Source of the DNA: Mycolicibacterium fallax
Lineage (GTDB): Bacteria; Actinomycetota; Actinomycetes; Mycobacteriales; Mycobacteriaceae
Assembly: GCF_010726955.1 (NCBI RefSeq)
Contig: NZ_AP022603.1
Span: 372,001 to 436,000 of the forward strand
Length of the DNA stretch: 64,000 nt
Direction: 5' to 3'
Shown: piece by piece, positions 16,047 to 25,883 of the stretch
Position numbering within the stretch: the stretch's first letter is position 1
Layout: every line of letters begins with the position of its first letter
The notes under the pieces: generated by a model
What the model saw: only the letters and a program-made list of their open reading frames with translations
What the model was told of the DNA's origin: nothing
The model's database searches: none
Translations under genes and position numbers: made by a program

Positions 16047-18923
16047 TCACTGGCGATCCGGCGCGGGCAGCAGGAATCTGCGCACCAGCGGCCGGGAGCC
16101 GTAGGGCCGCAGCATCACGCTGGCGGGCCGGGGCCGGATCCGTTGCGGCCACCAGAACCAGCGGCCGAGCAGGGCCGCGATGCTCGGCGTCATGAACGCC
16201 CGCACGATGAGGGTGTCGAACAGCAGGCCGAGTCCAATGGTGGTGCCGATCTGGCCGAGCACCCGCAGCTCGCTGAACACGAACGAGGACATGGTGGCCG
16301 CGAACACCAGGCCCGCGGCGGTCACCACCGACCCCGAGCCGGCCATCGCGCGGATGATCCCGGTGTTCACCCCGGCGGAGATCTCCTCCCGCAGCCGGGA
16401 GATCAGCAGCAGGTTGTAATCCGAGCCCACCCCCAGCAGCACGATGATCGCCAGCGGCAGCACGATCCAGTACAGCGGCACCCCGAACAGGTGCTGCCAG
16501 ACCAGCACCGACAGGCCGAACGATGCGCCCAGCGACAGCGCCACCGTGCCGACGATGACCAGCGCGGCCACCAGCGAGCGGGTCACGAACATCATGATCA
16601 GCAGGATCAGGCTGAGCGCGGAGACCGCGGCGATCAGCAGGTCATAGCCCGCACCGATCTCGATGTCCTGGTAACTCGCGGCGGTGCCGGCCAGCGCGAT
16701 GGTCGCGCCGTGCAGGCTGGTGCCCTTGATCGCCTCGCGGGCCGCGTCCTTGATCGGCTCGACCTGCGCGATCGCCTCCGGTGTGGCGGGGTCGTGCTCG
16801 CGGGTGATGATCATCCGGGCGGCGTGGCCGTCGGCGGACAGGAACATCGCCAGGCCGCGCCGGAAATCGGGATTGTCAAAGGCTTCCGGCGGCAGGTAGA
16901 AGAAGTCGTCGATGCGGGCGGCGTCGAAGGCCCGGCCCATCGCGGTCGCGTTGTCGGTCATTGCCGTCGCCTGGTCGTTGATGCCGGACATGGTGGCGTA
17001 GTTGTTCAGCACCAGCTTGCGATTGGCTTCTTGGCTGGCGATCTGCTGGGGGATCAGCGCCACCAGCTGGGGTTGCAGCGCGGCCAGGGTGTCCAGGGTC
17101 TGCCCGACGTCGCTCAACTGGCCGCTGAGCCGGTCGACGTTGTCCAGGGCGTCGAACATCGACCGCACCGCGGCGCACGCCGGGATGGTGGCGCAGTGCG
17201 GCTCCCAGTAGAAATAGTTGCGGATCGGTCGCAGGAAGTCGTCGAGGTCGGCGATCTTGTCGCGCAGATCGCCCGCGGTGGCGGCGGTCTTGTTCAGCTG
17301 ACCGGCCTGATTGCGGGTGGTGTCGGCGAGTTGCTGCTGCAGCGTGTACTGCTGCTTGAGCACCGCGATGGACTTGCCCAGCTCGTCGGCCTGCCGGAGC
17401 AGGTCGGCGGCCCGGTCCCGCTGGTAGCTCAGGTTCATCACCTGGCCGGTGTTCTGCATGCTGGCCTGGAACGGCAGGGAGGCGTGCTCGATCGGGGTGC
17501 CCAGCGGCCGGGTGATGGTCTGCACCCGGGCGATCCCGGGCTGATGGAAGATCGCCCGGGCGATCCGGTCCAGGACCAGCATGTCGGCCGGGTTGCGCAT
17601 GTCGTGGTCGGACTCGATGAGCAGCAGATCGGGGTTGAGCCGGGCGGGGGAGAAGTGCCGTTCGGCGGCCGCGTAGCCGATGTTGGCCGGGGCGGTCGCC
17701 GGGATGTAGCCGCCGATGTCGTAGTCGGTGCGGTAGCCCGACAGCGCGAGCAGGCCGATCAGGGCCAGCGCGCCGGTCACGGTGAGGATCGGGCCGGGCC
17801 AGCGGACGATCGCGGTGCCGATCCGCCGCCAGCCGCGGGTGCGCAGCGCGCGTTTGGGGTCGCCGACGCCGAGCCGGCCGGCCAGCACGATGACGGCGGG
17901 GGTCATGGTCAGGGCGGCGGCCAGCGCGACCAGGATGGCGGTGGTGACCGGCACGCCCAGGCTGTGGAAGTAGGGCAGCCGGGTGAAGTTGAGGCAGGCG
18001 ACCGCGCCGGCGATGGTCAGCCCGGAGCCGAGGATGACGTGCGCGGTGCCGCGGTACATGGTGTGAAAGGCCGCGGACCGGTCCTGCCCGGCGTCGCGGG
18101 CCTCCTGGTAGCGGCCGAGGAAGAAGATCGAATAGTCGGTGCCCGCCGCGATGACCAGCAGGGTCAGCAGGTTGGTGGCGTACACCGACAGGCCGATGAT
18201 CCCCGCGTCGGCGAGCAGTGCGATGACGCCGCGGGCGGCCAGCAGCTGGAGCAGTACCGTCAGCAGCACCAGGATCACGGTGCCCACCGAGCGGTAGACG
18301 ATCAGCAGCATTGTCGCGATCACCAGCAGCGTGATCAGGGTGACCTTGACGGTGCCCTTGGTGCCGACCCCGAACTGGTCGGTCAGCAGCGGTGCCGGGC
18401 CGGTGACGTAGACGTCGAGGCCCTCGGGGGCCGGCAGGTTCGCGACCAGGTCGCGGACGGCGTCCACCGATTCGCTGGACAGCGCCTGGCCCTGATCGCC
18501 GGCCAGATACACCTGCAGGTAGGTGGCCAGGCCGTCGCTGCTCTGCACCCCGGCGGCGGTCAGCGGATCGCCCCAGAAGTCCTGGACGTGCTGGACGTGG
18601 CGGGTGTCGGCGGACAGCTGCCGAACCAGGGTGCGGTAGTAGTCGCGGGCGGCGTCGCCGAGCGGTTCGCCGCCCTCCAGGACGATCATCGCGGCGCTGT
18701 CGGAATCGAATTCGCCGAACACCTCGCCGATGCGTTTCATCGCCCGCAGCGACGGCGCGTCGGACGGGCTCATGGTCACGTTGTGTTCGTGGGCCACCAC
18801 CTCCAGCCGCGGCTGGGTGAGGTTGGTGAGCGCCGCCAGCGCCACCCAGAACAGCAGGATCGGCACCGCCATCCGGTGGATCGCCCGCGATGCCCGGGTC
18901 GGGGTCGTCTCGGTGGCGGTCAT
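16047..18923 (-). CDS. MmpL-family RND transporter
   Basis: A 958-residue MmpL. The first membrane helix is near residue 20 (MAVPILLFWVALAALTNLTQP). A large extracytoplasmic loop follows, then clustered helices near 190-370 and 750-930, giving about 12 segments. MmpL signatures are visible: TVKVTLITLLVIATMLLIVY, AAGTDYSIFFLGRYQEAR and GVGSDYNLLLISRLREE. The paired Asp-Tyr residues in the latter two are the proton-relay pairs of MmpL proteins. The start overlaps the mmpS stop as ATGA. Such pairs export lipids or siderophores; the substrate here cannot be told from sequence. Confidence 0.94.
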   Translation of the reverse strand: MTATETTPTRASRAIHRMAVPILLFWVALAALTNLTQPRLEVVAHEHNVTMSPSDAPSLRAMKRIGEVFGEFDSDSAAMIVLEGGEPLGDAARDYYRTLVRQLSADTRHVQHVQDFWGDPLTAAGVQSSDGLATYLQVYLAGDQGQALSSESVDAVRDLVANLPAPEGLDVYVTGPAPLLTDQFGVGTKGTVKVTLITLLVIATMLLIVYRSVGTVILVLLTVLLQLLAARGVIALLADAGIIGLSVYATNLLTLLVIAAGTDYSIFFLGRYQEARDAGQDRSAAFHTMYRGTAHVILGSGLTIAGAVACLNFTRLPYFHSLGVPVTTAILVALAAALTMTPAVIVLAGRLGVGDPKRALRTRGWRRIGTAIVRWPGPILTVTGALALIGLLALSGYRTDYDIGGYIPATAPANIGYAAAERHFSPARLNPDLLLIESDHDMRNPADMLVLDRIARAIFHQPGIARVQTITRPLGTPIEHASLPFQASMQNTGQVMNLSYQRDRAADLLRQADELGKSIAVLKQQYTLQQQLADTTRNQAGQLNKTAATAGDLRDKIADLDDFLRPIRNYFYWEPHCATIPACAAVRSMFDALDNVDRLSGQLSDVGQTLDTLAALQPQLVALIPQQIASQEANRKLVLNNYATMSGINDQATAMTDNATAMGRAFDAARIDDFFYLPPEAFDNPDFRRGLAMFLSADGHAARMIITREHDPATPEAIAQVEPIKDAAREAIKGTSLHGATIALAGTAASYQDIEIGAGYDLLIAAVSALSLILLIMMFVTRSLVAALVIVGTVALSLGASFGLSVLVWQHLFGVPLYWIVLPLAIIVLLGVGSDYNLLLISRLREEISAGVNTGIIRAMAGSGSVVTAAGLVFAATMSSFVFSELRVLGQIGTTIGLGLLFDTLIVRAFMTPSIAALLGRWFWWPQRIRPRPASVMLRPYGSRPLVRRFLLPAPDRQ

Positions 18924-19357
18924 GCGGCCTTGTCCAGGCAGTAGGTGTACGCACTGACCTTGCTGACCGTCCGCTCATCCTTGACGACGCCGTTGACGGT
19001 GATCCGGCAGCCGATGACGTCGCCGTCGCCCTGGGCGACCAGGTTCGCCAGCACCGCCGGCGCGGTCGAGGTGATCAGGTGCGACCAGGGCAGCGGTGCA
19101 TCCCGGACCTGCGCGACGGTGGCGTCGGCGTCGAGGTAGTTGATGGTCGCCACCGCGCCGGGGGCACCGAAGACCTCCAGCACCACGTGCTTGGGGTTGA
19201 ACGGCCGGATGTCTTCGGGCGGCGCCGGGGCGGCGGCCGCGGTGTGCCGTTCGGACAGCGCGTGCAGTCGGTGCACGGTGAACCCGGCGACCGCGACCAC
19301 CACCACGGTGACCAGCAGCATCCAGTGACCGGCGAGTACGCGGCTGATCGACCTCAC
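18920..19357 (-). CDS. MmpS-family accessory membrane protein
   Basis: A 145-residue MmpS. It has a short cytoplasmic start (MRSISRVLAGHW), one transmembrane helix (about residues 10-30) and an extracytoplasmic domain with the MmpS pattern VVLEVFGAPGAVATINYLD and the conserved end VSAYTYCLDKAA. The GTG at 19357 is chosen because AAGGAG lies 8 nt upstream. It works with the MmpL partner, whose start it overlaps by 4 bp. A TetR gene lies upstream on the same strand, with an inverted repeat in between. Confidence 0.92.
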   Translation of the reverse strand: MRSISRVLAGHWMLLVTVVVVAVAGFTVHRLHALSERHTAAAAPAPPEDIRPFNPKHVVLEVFGAPGAVATINYLDADATVAQVRDAPLPWSHLITSTAPAVLANLVAQGDGDVIGCRITVNGVVKDERTVSKVSAYTYCLDKAA

Positions 19358-19408
19358 GGGGAGGGGCTCCTTGCGGGTGCGGGGGTGCGGAGTGAGACGC
19401 AACACACG

Positions 19409-19427
19409 GTACGGTACGGAACCGTAC
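19409..19427. promoter_or_regulatory. Probable TetR operator upstream of mmpS-mmpL
   Basis: GTACGGT (19409-19415) and ACCGTAC (19421-19427) are inverted copies around a 5-bp spacer, with an inner TACGG-AA-CCGTA dyad (19415-19426). The site is 50-70 bp before the mmpS GTG, in a locally AT-richer stretch after the TetR gene. Binding by the adjacent TetR is inferred. Confidence 0.6.
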
Positions 19428-19468
19428 TAAACAAGGATGTGCGGGTACCGCCGGCGGCGCGGCCGGGC

Positions 19469-20062
19469 TCACTGCGCCCGGGGCAGCAGGCTGGGCACGA
19501 TGATGTCGTCCACCAGCGCCCGCACCGTCTGCGCGGTGGGCGGATCACCCGGGATCAGGAAACGGAACGCCAGGTATCCCGGCAGCAGGTCCCACAGCTC
19601 GTCGTGTACGGCGTCGGCGGCGATCTCGCCGCGCTCCACCGCGCGCTGCAGGATCTGGTGCATCAGCGCCCGGCGCTGGTCGACGAAGTGCCGCTGCAGT
19701 TCCTGGTTGAGCCCGGGATTTCGGGACACCTCGACCAGCACGGCGCGGATGGTGGCCATGTGGGCGCCGGCGTTCTGGCAGATCAGATCGCCCAGCTGGA
19801 TCAGGTCATCGCGCAGCGAACCGGTCGGGGCGGGCGCCGGACCGGGCCGGACGGCTTCGGCGAAGGCCGCCGAGACCAGCTCGGACTTCGACGGCCAGCG
19901 CCGGTACACGGTGGCCTTGCTGGCCCGCGCGGCCGACGCCACCGCGTCCACGGTGAGCCCGTCGTAGCCGTTCTGTCGCAGCAACTCCACGGTGGTGCTC
20001 AGCAACTCGATCTCTCGGGGAGACCAGTGCGAGGCGGGTGCCGTGCCGTCATCGTCGAGCAT
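19469..20062 (-). CDS. TetR-family regulator, likely of mmpS-mmpL
   Basis: A 197-residue TetR protein. The HTH is at about residues 18-60 (TTVELLRQNGYDGLTVDAVA, ARASKATVYRRWPSKSELV). A helical C-terminal domain of the TetR_C type (LMHQILQRAVERGEIAADAV) follows. The ATG at 20062 is used; a GTG one codon upstream is also possible because TATGCT lies 8 nt before it. It is on the same strand as mmpS-mmpL, 111 bp upstream, with an inverted repeat in the gap. The likely role is repression of that exporter. Confidence 0.88.
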   Translation of the reverse strand: MLDDDGTAPASHWSPREIELLSTTVELLRQNGYDGLTVDAVASAARASKATVYRRWPSKSELVSAAFAEAVRPGPAPAPTGSLRDDLIQLGDLICQNAGAHMATIRAVLVEVSRNPGLNQELQRHFVDQRRALMHQILQRAVERGEIAADAVHDELWDLLPGYLAFRFLIPGDPPTAQTVRALVDDIIVPSLLPRAQ

Positions 20063-20125
20063 CACGGCATCCGAGCATAGGAGCCAGGGGGCCGGAGCTG
20101 CCAGTCTTGCCCGCGGTGCGCCGGT

Positions 20126-20875
<750 letters not shown>

Positions 20876-20899
20876 CCCGGAAACCGCCGCGAGCCGACC

Positions 20900-21352
20900 G
20901 TGAAAACACTGCGCACCCAGCTGCTCATCGGGTTCTTCTGCATCGCCCTGCTGTTCTACTTCGCCACCCTGGGCAAGATGGCCGTGGCGATGATCGCCGA
21001 CGGCCGCGCCGCCGCGGTGGGCCTGGGCATCGCGGTGCTGATCATGCCGCTGATCGGGCTGTGGGCGACGGTGGCCACCCTGCGGGCCGGCCTGGCGCAC
21101 CAGCGGCTGGCCCGGCTGGCCGGCGAAGCGGGCATGGAGCTCGACGTCGAGTCGCTGCCGCGGCGGGCCAGCGGACGGATCGAACGCGCCGCGGCCGATG
21201 AACTCTTCGAGACGGTGCGCGCCGAACTGGACGCCGACCCGGGCAACTGGATGCGCTGGTACCGGGTGGCCCGGGCCTACGACTACGCCGGGGACCGCAG
21301 CCGGGCGCGCGAGGCGATGCGCCGCGCCGTCGAACTGCAGGAGCAGCGGTGA
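20900..21352 (+). CDS. Conserved mycobacterial membrane protein (Rv2772c type)
   Basis: A 150-residue protein with two predicted membrane helices, about residues 7-30 (LLIGFFCIALLFYFATLG) and 42-63 (GLGIAVLIMPLIGLWATVATL). A cytoplasmic, charged helical tail follows (PRRASGRIERAAADELFETV ... MRRAVELQEQR) that could form a TPR-like hairpin. The GTG start is 24 bp after dapB, and the stop overlaps the next start as GTGA. Conserved position next to dapB suggests orthology to Rv2772c. No function is known. Confidence 0.85.
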   Translation: MKTLRTQLLIGFFCIALLFYFATLGKMAVAMIADGRAAAVGLGIAVLIMPLIGLWATVATLRAGLAHQRLARLAGEAGMELDVESLPRRASGRIERAAADELFETVRAELDADPGNWMRWYRVARAYDYAGDRSRAREAMRRAVELQEQR

Positions 21353-21804
21353 GCGCCACCCTGCTGATCGTCCACCACACCCCGTCGCCGCACTGCCAGG
21401 AGATGTTCGAGGCGGTGCTGGCCGGGGCGAGTGATCCGGAGATCGAGGGCGTGCAGGTGCTGCGCCGACCGGCGCTGACCGTCTCGCCGACCGAGATGCT
21501 GGCCGCCGACGGCTACCTGATCGGGTCCCCGGTAAACCTCGGCTACCTGTCCGGTGCGGTCAAGCACGCGTTCGACCTCGGCTACTACCCGCTGCTGGAC
21601 TCCTCCCGGGGCCGGCCGTTCGGGGCCTGGCTGCACGGCAACGAGGGCGCCGAGGGCGCGGTGCGGGCGCTCGACGGCATCACCGCCGGGCTGGGCTGGG
21701 CCAAGGTCACCGAGCACGTCATCGTGTCCGGCAAGCCGGCGAAGGCCGACCTGGAGGCGTGCTGGAACCTGGGGGCGACGGTCGCGGCGTCGCTGATGGC
21801 CTAG
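21349..21804 (+). CDS. Flavodoxin-like / NAD(P)H-dependent oxidoreductase family protein (Rv2771c type)
   Basis: A 151-residue flavodoxin-fold protein. The N-terminal strand and phosphate loop is LLIVHHTPSPHCQEM. The flavin-contacting segment is DGYLIGSPVNLGYLSGAVKHAFD, as in WrbA and FMN reductase-like families, and a later loop is LHGNEGAEGAVRALDGI. The GTG overlaps the preceding TGA, so the two genes are coupled. The fold is well supported; the redox partner is not known. It ends 12 bp before the convergent SulP-carbonic anhydrase gene. Confidence 0.85.
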   Translation: MSATLLIVHHTPSPHCQEMFEAVLAGASDPEIEGVQVLRRPALTVSPTEMLAADGYLIGSPVNLGYLSGAVKHAFDLGYYPLLDSSRGRPFGAWLHGNEGAEGAVRALDGITAGLGWAKVTEHVIVSGKPAKADLEACWNLGATVAASLMA

Positions 21805-21815
21805 CCGGTCCGGGT

Positions 21816-24074
21816 TCAGTGCGCCGGCCCGGACAGCCGGCGTTCGGTGATGCCCTCGATGTCGACCTCGTACACGTACGCGGTCGACACGTCGAAATAC
21901 GCGCCGATCACCTCGATGCGCCCGGCCGCCAACGCGCCGGCCAGCAGCGGATGGCTGCGCAGCCGGGCCACCTGCACCGCGACGTTGACCACACCCAGCT
22001 GGTCCTCGTCGGCGAATCCGCGGGCCGCGGCGTCGATCTGCGCGGGATGCTCGCCCCGGTAGCAGCGCAGGCTCTCGCGTCCGTGATCGAGCCAACGGGT
22101 CACCGGCGTCGGTGCGTCGGCGGGCAGTTTCAGCAGTTCGTGGATCGCCGCGCAGGCCGAATGCCCGCACACCACAACCGAACTCACATTCAGCGAGTTC
22201 ACCGCGAAATCCAGTGCCGCGGAAAGGGAGTCGTCGTCGGGGTGGACCAGGTTGCCGACATTGCGGACGGTGAACAGGTCACCGGGCCCGCTGGCGGTGA
22301 TCACGTTGGGCATCACCCGGGAATCGGTGCAGGTCAAAAACAGCGCGTCGGGATTCTTGGTGGTCGCGGTGTCCCGGATCACCGGGTGCAGCGCCGTCGC
22401 CGCCCGCTGGTTGTACTCGCCGATGCCGTCGAGCACCGACCCGCCGTCGTGCCCCTCCCACGGCAGCCAGGACCGCCAGGGCGCAAAGCCCAGCGCCCGG
22501 GACATGAAGTGGCGCTGCGGTGGTGCCGCGTGCGCCTGGTGCAGCTTGGCGTGGGTGGACTCGATCACCATCACCGTGCCGCCGGTGGCCTCATGGGCAC
22601 GGCGGAAGTCGGCGATCGCCTCGGAGATCGCGTGGTCGATGTAGTCGGCGTTCAGGGTGAAGGTGACCCGCGCCCGCGGTGGGATCTGGGCGAGCTGCTT
22701 GGACAGCCGGGGCAGCGACAGGAAGCTCAGCGTGCCGTCGAGCTCCACCGTCCAGTTCGGCGCGTCGCCGTCGGGCTGAGCCGCCCGAACCTGCATCTGC
22801 ACCCGCGTCACCCGCCACAGCAGCAGGGCGATGGAAATGCCCAGCCCGATTCCGACCCCCTCGAGCAGGTTCAGGAACACCACGCCGAGCATGGTCGCCA
22901 GGTACACCACGAAGTCGCCGGTTCGCCGGGCCAACCGCATGTGGGCCAGCTTCACCAGCTGCATCCCGACGACGATCAGCAGGCCGGCCAGCGCGGCCTG
23001 GGGGATCAGCTCCACCAGGTTCGGCAGCAGCGTGGCGAACAGCAGGATCCACAGCCCGTGCAGCACCGCCGACCACCGGGTGATCGCGCCGGCGGCGACG
23101 TTGGCCGAACCGCGGATGATGACCCCGGTCACCGGCAGGCCGCCGAGAGCGCCCGAGAGGATGTTCGCGCTGCCCTGTCCGATCAGTTCGCGGTCGAAGT
23201 TGCTGCGCGGTCCGGCGTGCAGCTTGTCCACCCCGACCGCCGACAGCAGCGACTCCACGCTGGCGATCAACGCGACGGTGAGCACGCCGAGCGCGATGGC
23301 GGCGTATTGGGTGTGCCAGGGCGCCCCGCCGGGGGTGGTGCCGGGCACCGCGGGCAGGCCGATGGCGTCGAACAGGCTGCCGGACAGGGCGATCCGATCG
23401 ATCGGCAGCGTCAGCGCCAGCGCCACCGCGGTGCCGGCGACGATGGCGACCATCGGCCCCGGAATGATCCGGAGTCTGGCCGGCATCCGCGGCCAGAGCA
23501 CCAGCAGCACGATCACCAGCGCACCGATCGCGGCATCCAGGACGTGGATGTGCGCGACGGCTGGGGGCAGCGCCACCAGGTTCTCCCAGGCCGAGCTGCG
23601 CGGTTCCCCGCCGAGCAGGACGTGGATCTGCTGCAGCGCGATGGTGATGCCGATCCCGGCCAGCATGGCGTGCACCACCACCGGCGCCACCGCGAGCGCG
23701 GCCCGGGCGATCCGGCTGATGCCGAAGATGACCTGCAGGACTCCGGCGCAGGCGGTGATGACGCACGTCATCGCCCAGCCGAACTGGGCGATCATGCCGG
23801 CGACGACCACCACCAGGCCCGCCGCCGGCCCGGTGACCTGCATCGGGGAGCCGCCGATCACCCCGGCGACCACGCCGCCGATCACCGCGGCGATCAGCCC
23901 CGCCATCAGCGGCGCCTCGGAGGCGTAGGCGATGCCCAGCGACAGCGGCAGCGCGACCAGGAACACCACCAGCGACGCGGGCACATCGTGGCGCAGCACC
24001 TCGGACAGCAGCGGCCGGGCCGTCAGCGGCCGGGCCTGCGTCGACCCGGACTGCGTCTGACCTCCCTGTTTCAC
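21816..24074 (-). CDS. SulP-family anion transporter fused to a beta-carbonic anhydrase (Rv3273 type)
   Basis: A 752-residue fusion. Residues about 25-400 are a SulP/SLC26 transporter core with SLVVFLVALPLSLGIAYAS, GSPMQVTGPAAG and RGSANVAAGAI. About 430-510 resembles a STAS-type domain. About 560-745 is a beta-carbonic anhydrase with zinc ligands in CTDSR and CGHSACAAI. The likely job is bicarbonate uptake or CO2/HCO3- balance at the membrane, inferred from the fusion. It matches M. tuberculosis Rv3273. The GTG at 24074 follows TAGCGT-N7 on the minus strand. It is divergent from a small membrane-protein gene. Confidence 0.93.
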   Translation of the reverse strand: MKQGGQTQSGSTQARPLTARPLLSEVLRHDVPASLVVFLVALPLSLGIAYASEAPLMAGLIAAVIGGVVAGVIGGSPMQVTGPAAGLVVVVAGMIAQFGWAMTCVITACAGVLQVIFGISRIARAALAVAPVVVHAMLAGIGITIALQQIHVLLGGEPRSSAWENLVALPPAVAHIHVLDAAIGALVIVLLVLWPRMPARLRIIPGPMVAIVAGTAVALALTLPIDRIALSGSLFDAIGLPAVPGTTPGGAPWHTQYAAIALGVLTVALIASVESLLSAVGVDKLHAGPRSNFDRELIGQGSANILSGALGGLPVTGVIIRGSANVAAGAITRWSAVLHGLWILLFATLLPNLVELIPQAALAGLLIVVGMQLVKLAHMRLARRTGDFVVYLATMLGVVFLNLLEGVGIGLGISIALLLWRVTRVQMQVRAAQPDGDAPNWTVELDGTLSFLSLPRLSKQLAQIPPRARVTFTLNADYIDHAISEAIADFRRAHEATGGTVMVIESTHAKLHQAHAAPPQRHFMSRALGFAPWRSWLPWEGHDGGSVLDGIGEYNQRAATALHPVIRDTATTKNPDALFLTCTDSRVMPNVITASGPGDLFTVRNVGNLVHPDDDSLSAALDFAVNSLNVSSVVVCGHSACAAIHELLKLPADAPTPVTRWLDHGRESLRCYRGEHPAQIDAAARGFADEDQLGVVNVAVQVARLRSHPLLAGALAAGRIEVIGAYFDVSTAYVYEVDIEGITERRLSGPAH

Positions 24075-24081
24075 GGCCGAC

Positions 24082-24087
24082 ACGCTA
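24082..24087 (-). promoter_or_regulatory. -10 element of the SulP-carbonic anhydrase gene (leaderless)
   Basis: On the minus strand TAGCGT, then GTCGGCC (7 nt), then the GTG start. Confidence 0.55.
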
Positions 24088-24153
24088 TCAGCAGCGCACC
24101 GGTGTCCCGGTAGGATTCGCCTCCAATCATCGCTCGACGGCAGGAGACCTCCG

Positions 24154-24600
24154 ATGGTGGCCATCGCGGACATCGCAATGGGTAGCGCGCCGATCCTCGG
24201 CGGCGTTCTGCTGGCACTGTTCGCCGGCAGTGCCAAGGGCGGGCCCGACGTGCGGGCGGCGATCAAGGCTGACATGGAACTGCTGGAGCTGCTGCCCGCC
24301 GACCAGGTCGAGCGTCGCGCCGCCCTGCAGAAAAGCATCGACACCCGTATCGACGAGCTGGTGGCCGGGGTGGAGCGCGCCCGCGAACTGCGCGAGTTCG
24401 CGCTGTCCTACAAGGGCAATGCCCGCGACATCATCACCTTCCTGTGCACGCTGGCCTTCGCCATCGTGTGGTGGAACGTCGACCACGACCGCGGGCATTG
24501 GGTTCCGCTGTTCGTCGCGCTGGTCGGACTGGCGCTGCTGTCCGGCTATCTGGCGGTCCGGGGCGTGCGCAGGTCCTGGCTGAATCGGGCGGAGGAGTGA
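24154..24600 (+). CDS. Small membrane protein with C-terminal hairpin, unknown function
   Basis: A 148-residue protein. It has an N-terminal hydrophobic segment (residues about 8-27), a central charged helical region (VRAAIKADMELLELLPADQVERR) likely to be a coiled coil, and two C-terminal membrane helices around residues 91-130 (IITFLCTLAFAIVWW, VPLFVALVGLALLSGYLAV). I do not recognise a family. The ATG follows GGCAGGAGACC, and TAGGAT (24111-24116) could serve as -10 with a leader of about 30 nt. It is divergent from the SulP fusion and followed by an MFS gene. Confidence 0.75.
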   Translation: MVAIADIAMGSAPILGGVLLALFAGSAKGGPDVRAAIKADMELLELLPADQVERRAALQKSIDTRIDELVAGVERARELREFALSYKGNARDIITFLCTLAFAIVWWNVDHDRGHWVPLFVALVGLALLSGYLAVRGVRRSWLNRAEE

Positions 24601-24646
24601 CCAGCGCGGTTCGAGGAACCGGGCCCGTCGGTGACACCATGTCCGG

Positions 24647-25870
24647 GTGGCTACCGAGCAGGACCGCGAACGTGAACTCGACGGCGCGATAGAACTCCCA
24701 CCGGCGGCGATGGCCGCCGGCGGCGCGCTGGTGGTCACCGCGGTGGTGCTGGCCGCGCTGAACATGCGCCCGGTGGTCAACAGCGTCGGGCCGGTGCTCG
24801 GCGACATCCGCACGGACCTGGGTGTTTCGGCCATCTGGGCCGGGGTGCTGACCATGCTGCCGGTGCTGTGCTTCTCCGTCGCCGGGCTGACCGCGCCGCT
24901 GCTGGCCCGCCGGTGGGGCCTGGGCCGCACCATCGGTGCCGCGCTCGCGGTGCTCACCGTCGGCACCGCGGTCCGGGCGCTCGGCGGGCCGACGGTGATG
25001 CTGGCCGGAACCCTGGCGGCCTGCGCCGCCATCGCGCTGGCCAACGTGCTGATCCCGGTGGTGATCAAGGGGTCGTTTCCGACCCGGATCGGCGTGCTGA
25101 CCGGGATCTACTCGGCGGCGCTGCAGGGGGGCGGCGCCCTCGGGTCGGCGGCGACGCCGTTCCTGGCCGACGCGCTGGGCGGCTGGCGACCGGCGCTGGC
25201 GTCCTGGACGGTGCTGGCCGCGCTGGCCTGGCTGTTCTGGCTGCTCGCCGCCGGCCGGATCGACGGCATCCGGCTGGCCGAGGCGGCGCGCGGACCCGGG
25301 ATCCGGGGGCTGCTGCGCAACCGGATGGCCTGGACGGTGACGGTGTTCTTCGGTTGCCAGTCCTTCATCGCCTACGTGGTCTTCGGTTGGCTGCCCGAGG
25401 TCTTCATCGACAACGGGATCGACCAGCGCAGCGCCGGCATGCTGGTCGGGCTGATCTCGGTGCTCGCCGTCCCGGTCAGCCTGTTCATCGTGCCGCTGGC
25501 CGCGCACCGGCGCAGTCAGAGCGGCTGGATCATCGCGATGGGCCTGACCGGGATCGCCGGGATGATCGGGCTGCTGGTCGCACCGGCGGCGGCCCCGGTG
25601 CTGTGGAGCCTGCTGGTCGGATTCGGGCTGAGCGCGTTCTCGATGGCGCTGGCGGTGATCGCCCTGCGCGCCCGCGACGCCGAAACCACCGCGTCGCTGT
25701 CCGGGATGGCGCAGGGCATCGGCTACCTGTTCGCCGGGTTGGGCCCGCTGCTGTTCGGTGTGCTGCACGGCGTCACCGGAGGGTGGACGGTGCCCTGGCT
25801 GATGGTGCTGGCGGTGTACTCGGTCCAGTTGGTCAGCGGGGCGCTGGCCGGACGGGACCGGCACGTCTGA
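24647..25870 (+). CDS. MFS transporter, CynX/NimT family
   Basis: A 407-residue major-facilitator protein with about 12 membrane helices. The family pattern is visible: VVLAALNMRPVVNSVGPVLG near residue 35 (the LRP-type signature of CynX cyanate and NimT nitroimidazole transporters), LARRWGLGRTIG, and QGGGALGSAATP in the middle. The GTG at 24647 is the first usable start; a later start near residue 22 would also keep all helices. It is 46 bp after the previous gene. The substrate cannot be told from sequence. Confidence 0.87.
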   Translation: MATEQDRERELDGAIELPPAAMAAGGALVVTAVVLAALNMRPVVNSVGPVLGDIRTDLGVSAIWAGVLTMLPVLCFSVAGLTAPLLARRWGLGRTIGAALAVLTVGTAVRALGGPTVMLAGTLAACAAIALANVLIPVVIKGSFPTRIGVLTGIYSAALQGGGALGSAATPFLADALGGWRPALASWTVLAALAWLFWLLAAGRIDGIRLAEAARGPGIRGLLRNRMAWTVTVFFGCQSFIAYVVFGWLPEVFIDNGIDQRSAGMLVGLISVLAVPVSLFIVPLAAHRRSQSGWIIAMGLTGIAGMIGLLVAPAAAPVLWSLLVGFGLSAFSMALAVIALRARDAETTASLSGMAQGIGYLFAGLGPLLFGVLHGVTGGWTVPWLMVLAVYSVQLVSGALAGRDRHV

Positions 25871-25883
25871 CCGGGCGCGCCCT

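Noticed and set aside
15846..18944. 1032-codon plus-strand frame opposite mmpL
   Set aside because: Gln/His/Gly/Asp-rich shadow of the MmpL gene, without motifs.
21759..24113. 784-codon plus-strand frame opposite the SulP-carbonic anhydrase gene
   Set aside because: Same pattern of Gln/His/Asp-rich shadow translation; no family features.
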